Shown piece by piece: positions 1 to 6,650 of a stretch of DNA of 8,128 nucleotides. The notes below the pieces were generated by a model. That model worked only from the letters and a program-made list of their open reading frames with translations, had not been told where the DNA came from and did no database searches. Every line of letters begins with the position of its first letter. The stretch's first letter is position 1. The stretch covers positions 1 through 8,128 of the forward strand of contig JAQBUS010000033.1 in the NCBI GenBank assembly GCA_027623875.1. The letters are read 5' to 3'. The translations under genes were made by a program, and so were the position numbers. The stretch comes from Pseudomonadota bacterium. Its GTDB lineage: Bacteria; Pseudomonadota; Alphaproteobacteria; Rhodobacterales; Rhodobacteraceae.

Positions 1-3000
1 TTGGATACGAGTTCTTCGACTGTATTAGAAGCCAGGGTAGATAATAATTGCCTAGCTCGAACATTTCGTGAAATCTTGGGTTCGTTAGGAAGATGTTCTA
101 AGAGTAGGTGTAGTGCAGTTCCTCTTGTTAATTGTTCGTGAGTTGAATGATAGGTGTTAGAGTTTTCAAGAAACTTGTTTAACTCAAGTGCTGATGGGGA
201 TATAGTATTTTTGAATTTTAAGTCAGCTGGAGCTGGAGTTTTTAGCCAATCTGGTAATTCTAACCCTATATTTTGTCGAGAAGACTCTTCTCTTTCAACC
301 TCGTCCGGCCAATCTAAGAATGATGCCCTTTTCCCAGTATCAGTATTATTCAAATCAGAATTTAGTTTAGAAAACCCACTTTCAATTAATTGATACCAGC
401 ATGGTTTTTCTGCTTGGGGAAGAGTTCCGGACCCACAGATAATCAACCAGCTTTCTGCGCGAGTTATGGATACATATAGCAATCTCATTTTTTCCAAAAT
501 TTGTTGATTTTTTATGTTGTCCATTAGTTCTTTATGAGCGGTTGGCATCTCGTCACTTTTTTGTTTCCAAATTGGATAATCCTTATTTAGGATAAGCTCG
601 TCACTTATTATGTTCCGGGTTGGCCCGGTGTCTGGCAAGATCACTATCGGGGCCTCTAAGCCTTTTGCCCCGTGAATAGTCATAATTCTAATTTTGTTTG
701 CGTCTGAGTCTACTTGCCGTTTTATTGTACCACTATTATCCGAAACCCAAGATATGAAACCGGTTATGCTAGGCACTTCGGTTTTCTCGTATGCGATTGC
801 TTGGTCTAAGAATACGTCAAGAATTTCTTCAATTTCGGGTCCTAAACGGGCAATTAAATTTCTTCTCCCGTTATGGCGAGTAAGGATGCGTTCTAAGAGT
901 TCGTAGGGACGAAGATAGTCGACTTGATCTCTTAAATCATAAAGCATTTCATATACTTTAGGAAATACCCCCCTCTTTGCGTTTAGGATCTCGTATAAAT
1001 ACAAACCCTTTCGATCGCTGGCCAAATTAAAAAGATCGTTTTCAGTTAAACCGCATAGAGGTGAGCGTAGTATTTCTGCCAAAGCGAGGTCATCTTCTGG
1101 TGTTGTTAAGAAGGATAGCACAGATGTTAAGTCTTTAACCGCTAAATCAGCGGTTATATCTAATCTGTCAGCTCCAGCGATCGGCAAGTTTAACTTTTTG
1201 CATGATCTTATAAGCTCGTAGAATAGTGTTGATCGAGTTTGAACAAGAATTAAAAAGTCCCCAGGTTTAATGTTTCTAACTGAATTTTCAACTGAGGTAC
1301 CTTGATCACCAGTTTGAGATATTTTTCCATTAAGAATTTGTTCTTGAATTTTTCTGGCTATCTTATTTGCTAATAAAACCGTGTGGTGCTCAGTTCCTAT
1401 AGTATCTATTGGATCATACCATTCCATGTCATAACTGTCTTTGTTGGTCTCGATCCAATCCCATAAATCAACCCGTCCAGGAAGATGTTCTTTGAATGCG
1501 ATATGACTGGGTTCGCAATCTGTAGTATCTAAAAAACTAATAGGAAATGTTACATCGACTAGCTCTAAGATAGGTTTTGAGGATCGAAAAGAATGTAACA
1601 GGTTAAGAGGTTTGAGTTCCTGTCCTATAAGATGCATGGAATTTTGAAAGTGATTACGCATTCGATCAAATGAGGTTGGGTCAGCACCTTGAAAAGAGTA
1701 AATCGACTGTTTTTTATCTCCAACAGCAAATATTGTACGGCAGGTGTTATCACTAGCACTTTTACCCGAAGTAAAATCTTCAGCTAGGAGGCGTATCACC
1801 TCCCATTGTTTTGGAGAATTATCTTGAGCTTCATCTACTAGAATATGGTCAATTCCACCATCTAAGCGATAGAGGATGTAGCTTGCAAAGGATGAATTTT
1901 TTAAGAGAGCAATTGTCTTAATAATTAAGTCATCAAAATCCAGCCAAGATTTAAGAGCTTTTCGTTTTTCAGCTTTATCTATAAATACTTTAGAAAAGCT
2001 ATGAAGCGCGGAGGTTTTTTTGAAGCCTAAAACTTTAAGCTGCATGTCTCTAGTTTTCGCAGCGAGTGTCATAAAGTTTTGAAATTTCTGGAGGTGATTA
2101 CCTAGTGCTATCTTTGCTTTGGCTGTTGGAACAGATTTGTGTTTTGCTTCAGGTAAGTGTGAGCCGTCCTTCCTGAAGAGAAAGCAATCAAAGACAAGAA
2201 CCACATCAGCTAATTGAGGTTTTTTAAAATCTATTCTTGAGAGTCGCTTTGCAAGATCCTGCATGCTTTGACTTTGCTCCATCAAAATATTTATTGAGTC
2301 ATATAACCATTCGTATTCCGTATCCTGAAATAAGATGTTTACTGTGTCAGGCAAGTCTTCAATTTTGTCTGGGATGTTGAAGTCTTTTTTTAGTTTCTTT
2401 AGATTAGAAACATTAATAAAGTGCTCTTTATATTTTATAATTTCCTTTAATATATCGTCAATATTCTTACCTGAGAAATATGAAATGAATTGCTTTAGTA
2501 AAACCGTGTTATTCTCTGCCATTTCTTCTAATATTTCAGATCGTAGGTTTTTACCCATACGATCATCCATCTCCGAGAATGATGGAGAAACTTGGGCTTC
2601 TAAAGAAAAACGTCGCAGTAAAGAGGAACAAAACGAATGAATAGTTTGAATCTTTAAACCCCCAGGAGTTTCTATTGCTTGCGCAAATAAACGTCTTGCA
2701 ATCGAAAGTTTTTCTTTTGTTATTTTGTCCTGGCTCAAGCCAAGTAATTGGAGGTTCTCGGTTAAGTGAGTATCAGACATCATTGACCACTTCCCAAGAC
2801 GTGCGAAAAGCCTGTTCTGCATCTCGTTGGCTGCTGCTTTCGTGTAAGTGAGGCATAGAATTCTTTGAGGCGAGACATTATCTAATAAAAGGCGAGCTAC
2901 CCTATCAGTTAGCACTTTCGTTTTACCTGATCCGGCATTTGCAGATAGCCAGGTTGATGCTTCAGGCCCTGATGCTATAATTTGACGTTTACTAGCTAGA

Positions 3001-3011
3001 CTATATTTCAT
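1..3011 (-). CDS. addA: AddA, helicase-nuclease subunit of AddAB (3'-truncated)
   Basis: AddA is the catalytic 3'-5' SF1A (UvrD-like) helicase and nuclease subunit of the cytoplasmic AddAB complex, which unwinds and resects double-strand breaks for RecA loading. The reading frame is open from ATG at 3011 to the left edge, giving 1003 codons with no stop. Helicase motifs appear in order: Walker A GSGKT with K30, motif Ia LTYTKAAANEM, TIHSFC at 123-128, Walker B DEAQD at 393-397, GDKKQ at 431-435, SFRSS around R476, HGAKGLEAP from H780, and motif VI YVSITRAE at 846-853. The RGTALHLLLEHLP segment from R963 resembles the opening of the C-terminal nuclease domain. Family members usually run about 1100-1200 residues (from memory), so the catalytic D/K part of the nuclease probably lies beyond the edge. 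The start overlaps the addB stop as ATGA and has no good Shine-Dalgarno sequence, suggesting translational coupling. No frameshift was seen. Confidence 0.96.
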   Translation of the reverse strand, partial: MKYSLASKRQIIASGPEASTWLSANAGSGKTKVLTDRVARLLLDNVSPQRILCLTYTKAAANEMQNRLFARLGKWSMMSDTHLTENLQLLGLSQDKITKEKLSIARRLFAQAIETPGGLKIQTIHSFCSSLLRRFSLEAQVSPSFSEMDDRMGKNLRSEILEEMAENNTVLLKQFISYFSGKNIDDILKEIIKYKEHFINVSNLKKLKKDFNIPDKIEDLPDTVNILFQDTEYEWLYDSINILMEQSQSMQDLAKRLSRIDFKKPQLADVVLVFDCFLFRKDGSHLPEAKHKSVPTAKAKIALGNHLQKFQNFMTLAAKTRDMQLKVLGFKKTSALHSFSKVFIDKAEKRKALKSWLDFDDLIIKTIALLKNSSFASYILYRLDGGIDHILVDEAQDNSPKQWEVIRLLAEDFTSGKSASDNTCRTIFAVGDKKQSIYSFQGADPTSFDRMRNHFQNSMHLIGQELKPLNLLHSFRSSKPILELVDVTFPISFLDTTDCEPSHIAFKEHLPGRVDLWDWIETNKDSYDMEWYDPIDTIGTEHHTVLLANKIARKIQEQILNGKISQTGDQGTSVENSVRNIKPGDFLILVQTRSTLFYELIRSCKKLNLPIAGADRLDITADLAVKDLTSVLSFLTTPEDDLALAEILRSPLCGLTENDLFNLASDRKGLYLYEILNAKRGVFPKVYEMLYDLRDQVDYLRPYELLERILTRHNGRRNLIARLGPEIEEILDVFLDQAIAYEKTEVPSITGFISWVSDNSGTIKRQVDSDANKIRIMTIHGAKGLEAPIVILPDTGPTRNIISDELILNKDYPIWKQKSDEMPTAHKELMDNIKNQQILEKMRLLYVSITRAESWLIICGSGTLPQAEKPCWYQLIESGFSKLNSDLNNTDTGKRASFLDWPDEVEREESSRQNIGLELPDWLKTPAPADLKFKNTISPSALELNKFLENSNTYHSTHEQLTRGTALHLLLEHLPNEPKISRNVRARQLLSTLASNTVEELVS
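1136..1156. repeat. Short perfect hairpin inside addA
   Basis: TAACCGCT (1136-1143) and AGCGGTTA (1149-1156) form an 8-bp stem around a 5-base loop within addA coding sequence. About one such stem is expected by chance in a window of this size. Confidence 0.3.
2539..2564. repeat. Imperfect hairpin inside addA
   Basis: GATCGTA (2539-2545) pairs with TACGATC (2558-2564). GGT (2546-2548) pairs with ACC (2553-2555) around a TTTT loop, leaving a 2-base bulge at 2556-2557. It lies in the N-terminal third of addA. No role is evident. Confidence 0.3.
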
Positions 3012-5956
3012 GGACCAACTATTTCTGGGTTGATATCGTCTGTGTGATCCCATTCTCCCAAGCGAGCTAAATGGTCATAGTCACCCTCCCACCTTGTTTC
3101 GAACACTGCTCTTCTGGCAGAATATCCGCGAGATCTATTGTTATAACTAGAGATGAGTGTGGAAAGATTGCTCCAAACTTCAACCAACGTATTTTCTTCT
3201 AATAAAATTTTCAGATTTTTTGGTTTTGATCCTAACCCTATGTAAAAAGCTTCCCGTATGGATTTGTTTTTCAAGCCAGTTACACCACTCTGTTTTAGGA
3301 TCAATGCCAACAATTGAATCTGTTTATCAAAATATTTCTGCTTGTTCTCAGATGGAATTTCTCCAGTTTTGTAGTCATATATAATCAGATCTCCACTGAC
3401 ACATTCATCTATTCTATCGAAGATACCGGTAAGTGAGAAATTTAAGTCACCAAGTTTTATTTCTCCGCGCTCTTCAAGCCTAAAAGGCTTAGAAGTTGCT
3501 CGTCGTATTGTTTCGGCTAAAATGAAATCGGTCGAAATTTTTTCAATTCTATTCATCCAGATCAGTTTAGCTGTTCTTGAGGGAGAGAAACTCTCAAGCA
3601 TCTCGTCAGAGGTAATTTTTAAAAGTTTCTGGGGGTTGTCGGGCCATAAATCCCTCGTTGAATTTATAAATTTTTCAAGAACGGCGTGTATTGCTTGTCC
3701 CCTTAATGCTGCATCTGAAGAACCTACCAACGGTTGAAGTTGCTTTAAATTCAATACATATCGCGCATAAATTGAATATGGATCACGAATTAATTTTTCG
3801 ATACGAGTTACCGATAGTTTTTTTGGTCGAGTATGAACCGGCGGTTGAGGGGATGGGCGCTTTGCGGGTTCCTGTAATGCTTTTGGGGTTTCAAAGGCAT
3901 CACTTAATCGTAACCAATACCGCCCCCTAGATTTCATTTCGTCTAGAATAGACCCTTCCAAATGTGTTAATCCGATCAAAAGATTGGATAGCCTGTTTAA
4001 CCATCTAGATGGCACTGTTTCCGTCTCCGAGTCACGAATTGACCTGGTCAACCAAACTTCTTCAGACGCAACCGCTTGTTGAAAATCATGTGCAGATAAC
4101 CCTATCATTCGTTCTGGCAAAGGAAGACCTGCCTGATGTCGCATTTGTCGACTTAGCCAAGGATCAGGAGAGGGCATTGATGGCCACATATTTTCATTAA
4201 GGCCTGCTAATATTACTAAGCCTGCATCCGTTACTCTAGCTTCCTGAGTCCCCCAAATCTTAACGTCAGATCGAGGCGTGATTGGATTGTAAACTGCATT
4301 TAAACTTAAAATATGATAAATTAAATCTGCATATTTGTGGGGGTCCATAACCCCGCCAAACACGGAAGCTTCTTTTAAGTTATTAATGACTTCTAGCATT
4401 TTTATGGTATCATTTTTTAAAAATAGGTCATCAATGTTTGATGCTTTTGGCCCGCTGACTAAACCCCAAGTTACTTCTGTATGGAGTTTGATGTGCTTAC
4501 TTAAATCTTGAGGTTTTACCTTATCCAGTTTGTTTAGGCACTCGAATAACCAGTGCACCCATTCAAGGGAGCCTTCATACTCTTTTAGAGTATCTGCCCA
4601 TTCTAAAATAATAGACTTACTTGGAAATTTTGGTTTACCTCTTAAGAGTGATAACTCAAATTTGCGAGTGAATGTTAGGTGTGAGCCGCGATCCTGAAAG
4701 CAAATTAACGGATGCTTCAATAGTGTTATTAGGCCTTCCGCGTTAATTTTTTCGCTCATTAATTTAGCCGTTTTTCTAAAAAGTCTACCGGAAACGCTTA
4801 AGGAAAGGGCTAAACCTGCTCCATCATCGGCTTCTATATCCCAATGTTTTAGTGCCGCAGATATCTTTCTTGCTAAAGTTCTATTTGGAGTAATCACAGA
4901 ACAAGAGATACCATCTTCAATAGCTTTGCGGATTCTTATTGCAATGGAGAGGGCCTCACTCCTTTCGGATTGCGCCTCAAGAATAGTTATGTTCTTAGTG
5001 GCCGCAGAAAGGTTTAGTAGTTTCGGGCCCTCTTCAAGCCAATCATCAGTCACTGGTGCAGGTCGAAGTGCTAAAGAGATCAGCTGGTTTCTAGTGTGGC
5101 TGTGTGGTGGCTTATTTGTCCATTTTTCTACTTGAGAGAGGCCTAATTGTAGCTCCTTCAATAGAGTTTTAAGACGGTATTGAGGGTGATCCTCGACTGG
5201 GGTTTGCAATTTATTTGAACTTTTAAGTGCTTTCCAAGTTTTTTCGGACATTTCGAAATCTACACCAGGAAGAATAATAGCGCCCTGAGGTAGTCTCGCT
5301 ACGAGTTTAATAAATTTTTTAGTTGTACCTCGTGACCCGGTTGAACCGGCAATTATTATAGGGTTTTGTGGCGGTTCTTTAGCCCATTTGACTTCTAAAT
5401 CTTCTATAATAAGTCTTTGACGCTGCTCTGCCGAAATTAATGATTGAAGATTATAATTTTGATCTATTAGTTTAAAGAACCTTTTGTTTCTGTTCCAGTA
5501 TTCCGAATGAGCTTCTAAATTCAGATCTAATATTGATTGAGTTTTAATCCCTTCATCGTGCATTTCTTCTATAAGGTTTGCTAAGCTGTGTGCTAAATCA
5601 AACGTTGCGCTAGTTGAACCCATGTCAGGTTCTAGTTCAATTAGTTTTGCTATTAGCTGTGAGAGTTCTAGCCGCAGCCCAAGCGGGTCTAGAGATGCTT
5701 TAATGTGAGAGAAGCGTATGTCCGAGTTCAGTTCGCTAAGGGTTAATATCCGCGGTAAAATTAGAGCACCCGATTCGGTTAACAAGTTTTTAACACGTTG
5801 CTTCATACGGGTTGAGTTTACGTAAAGGTCGATTTCTGCCATTTTTTCGGGCGATTTTCCTACCATTTTTTTTCTTAATCCGGCAACGAGCTCTTTTGGA
5901 AAGTCTACTCCTGGAGGAATGCCAAAAAGGTGTGGATCAGTGCTATTTTTAAACAT
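3008..5956 (-). CDS. addB: AddB, nuclease and scaffold subunit of AddAB (alphaproteobacterial type)
   Basis: AddB is the partner of AddA in double-strand-break resection; in the family its nuclease cuts the 5'-ended strand. I choose ATG 5956, giving 982 aa. The product then begins MFKNSTDPHLFGIPPGVDFP, the usual alphaproteobacterial AddB opening. An in-frame ATG at 6043 would add 29 atypical residues and overlap murU by 95 bp. The N-terminal helicase-like part has a degenerate P-loop (AGSTGS at 203-208, no GKT) and looks non-functional as a motor. The conserved GLNENMWPSMPSPDPW block ends near W600. A PD-(D/E)XK nuclease domain spans about 712-982: RGQAIHAVLE with H757, GIFDRID with D847, and DYKTG with D861 and K863, so it appears intact. 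The cysteines that hold a 4Fe-4S cluster in Bacillus AddB are absent. The gene overlaps murU by 8 bp and addA by 4 bp; upstream of the ATG only a weak AAGAA (5962-5966) is seen. Confidence 0.96.
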   Translation of the reverse strand: MFKNSTDPHLFGIPPGVDFPKELVAGLRKKMVGKSPEKMAEIDLYVNSTRMKQRVKNLLTESGALILPRILTLSELNSDIRFSHIKASLDPLGLRLELSQLIAKLIELEPDMGSTSATFDLAHSLANLIEEMHDEGIKTQSILDLNLEAHSEYWNRNKRFFKLIDQNYNLQSLISAEQRQRLIIEDLEVKWAKEPPQNPIIIAGSTGSRGTTKKFIKLVARLPQGAIILPGVDFEMSEKTWKALKSSNKLQTPVEDHPQYRLKTLLKELQLGLSQVEKWTNKPPHSHTRNQLISLALRPAPVTDDWLEEGPKLLNLSAATKNITILEAQSERSEALSIAIRIRKAIEDGISCSVITPNRTLARKISAALKHWDIEADDGAGLALSLSVSGRLFRKTAKLMSEKINAEGLITLLKHPLICFQDRGSHLTFTRKFELSLLRGKPKFPSKSIILEWADTLKEYEGSLEWVHWLFECLNKLDKVKPQDLSKHIKLHTEVTWGLVSGPKASNIDDLFLKNDTIKMLEVINNLKEASVFGGVMDPHKYADLIYHILSLNAVYNPITPRSDVKIWGTQEARVTDAGLVILAGLNENMWPSMPSPDPWLSRQMRHQAGLPLPERMIGLSAHDFQQAVASEEVWLTRSIRDSETETVPSRWLNRLSNLLIGLTHLEGSILDEMKSRGRYWLRLSDAFETPKALQEPAKRPSPQPPVHTRPKKLSVTRIEKLIRDPYSIYARYVLNLKQLQPLVGSSDAALRGQAIHAVLEKFINSTRDLWPDNPQKLLKITSDEMLESFSPSRTAKLIWMNRIEKISTDFILAETIRRATSKPFRLEERGEIKLGDLNFSLTGIFDRIDECVSGDLIIYDYKTGEIPSENKQKYFDKQIQLLALILKQSGVTGLKNKSIREAFYIGLGSKPKNLKILLEENTLVEVWSNLSTLISSYNNRSRGYSARRAVFETRWEGDYDHLARLGEWDHTDDINPEIVGP
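3472..3495. repeat. Hairpin element inside addB, sharing its core with one in amgK
   Basis: AAGCCT (3476-3481) and AGGCTT (3485-3490) pair around an AAA loop. CTTC (3472-3475) and GAAG (3492-3495) extend the stem to 10 bp with one bulged base at 3491. The core CAAGCCTRAAAGGCTT (3475-3490) recurs at 6712-6727 with a single loop difference. Confidence 0.45.
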
Positions 5957-6650
5957 AAGTTTTCTTATTAAGAAGTTTTTCTGCAATTTTAATGCATTCA
6001 GGTCGACCAACGTCAACCCAATCTCCAAAATACTCGATTCCATATGCCGTGCCCTCAGAAATCATTTCGTCCCATATTAGATTAAGAGAGAACTTTTTTA
6101 GAGGCTGTTTTGACAGGTGGTGAGTTTTTAGTATTTGGACGCCAGCATATACCAAGTTGGCTTTATCGCGCTCTATTTTACCCATTTTATTTATAATAAA
6201 ATCCCCTTGCCCATTGTGGCCGTGGGTTTGAGAGAGAGGAACCATTAGGAGTAAAGCCTCCATTATTTCAGGTTTCCAAGCTTCAGAAAGTATTTTCAGT
6301 GGGCTATGGCCACTGAAAATTGAATCAGAGTTCAGAGTGAAAATAGTTTCGTTCTCGAATAACGAAAGTGCATTTTTTAATCCACCACCTGTTTCAAGGA
6401 TATCTGGGCTCTCCAATATAACTTTGACAAAAGGATAGCTGCGTAGGTGATCGGATATTAAAGTATGCATATAGTGAGTGTTAACAACTGCTGTCATATT
6501 GGGCTCGAGCAAAGATAAGCTATGGTCGAGAAGAGTTTTACTGCCGACCTTAATTAATGGCTTTGGTAATGTCTTTGTCAACTCGTTCATCCTTTTGCCG
6601 TATCCTGCTGCAAAAATCATAACTTCATTAGGTTTAGTCAGCATTGGCAT
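5949..6650 (-). CDS. murU: MurU-type N-acetylmuramate-1-phosphate uridylyltransferase
   Basis: This 233-aa protein has the length and fold signature of the single-domain sugar-1-phosphate nucleotidyltransferases. MurU joins MurNAc-1-phosphate and UTP to give UDP-MurNAc and pyrophosphate in cytoplasmic peptidoglycan recycling, bypassing MurA and MurB. Visible motifs are the NTP-binding loop AAGYGKRM (14-21) followed by TLPKPL (27-32), LETGGGL (85-91), the metal-binding NSD with D109, HGHNGQGDF (143-151), and GDWVDVGRP with the second metal aspartate D213. The GHxGxGDF and WVDVG motifs match MurU better than glucose-1-phosphate thymidylyltransferases, and the gene directly follows the cognate kinase gene. 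The start at 6650 is supported by AAAAGAG six bases upstream; ATG codons at residues 3 and 11 are less well placed. The gene overlaps amgK by 17 bp. A perfect 11-bp inverted repeat lies just after the NSD codons. Substrate specificity is inferred from family and context, since mannose-1-phosphate guanylyltransferase-like relatives are similar. Confidence 0.9.
   Translation of the reverse strand: MPMLTKPNEVMIFAAGYGKRMNELTKTLPKPLIKVGSKTLLDHSLSLLEPNMTAVVNTHYMHTLISDHLRSYPFVKVILESPDILETGGGLKNALSLFENETIFTLNSDSIFSGHSPLKILSEAWKPEIMEALLLMVPLSQTHGHNGQGDFIINKMGKIERDKANLVYAGVQILKTHHLSKQPLKKFSLNLIWDEMISEGTAYGIEYFGDWVDVGRPECIKIAEKLLNKKTYV
6292..6320 (-). repeat. Perfect 11-bp inverted repeat (potential hairpin) inside murU
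   Basis: ATTTTCAGTGG at 6292-6302 is the exact reverse complement of CCACTGAAAAT at 6310-6320, with a 7-base spacer between them. It covers murU codons 111 to about 120, immediately after the NSD metal-binding motif. There is no T-run after it on either strand, so it is not a standard terminator. Its function is unknown. Confidence 0.6.

Noticed and set aside
655..666. 12-base match between the Ala-Lys-Gly-Leu codons of addA and one arm of the addB hairpin
   Set aside because: A few 12-base matches are expected by chance in 8 kb on both strands, and this one does not form a hairpin.
95..900. 11-bp direct repeat GTTCTAAGAGT at 95-105 and 890-900
   Set aside because: Both copies encode Leu-Leu-Glu in the same addA frame with common codons; chance and coding constraint explain it.
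154..906. Plus-strand open frames of 79 and 70 aa near the left edge
   Set aside because: The minus strand here encodes AddA helicase motifs HGAKGLEAP and YVSITRAE in an uninterrupted frame, so these are shadows.
2335..2640. Plus-strand open frame of 101 aa antisense to addA
   Set aside because: It lies wholly within well-supported addA coding sequence, has low-complexity S/F-rich content typical of an antisense shadow, and no recognisable domain.
3661..3672. 12-bp AT palindrome AATTTATAAATT
   Set aside because: It is all A/T, expected in AT-rich coding DNA, and lies inside the conserved AddB nuclease segment.
4339..4354. G-rich/C-rich short dyad GGGGT-ACCCC in addB
   Set aside because: It is only a 5-bp stem with a 5-base loop and no T-run; too short to call a terminator or regulatory element.
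3157..5135. Several plus-strand open frames of 63-79 aa antisense to addB
   Set aside because: They are antisense to conserved AddB motifs, show no family features, and are explained as shadows of the minus-strand gene.
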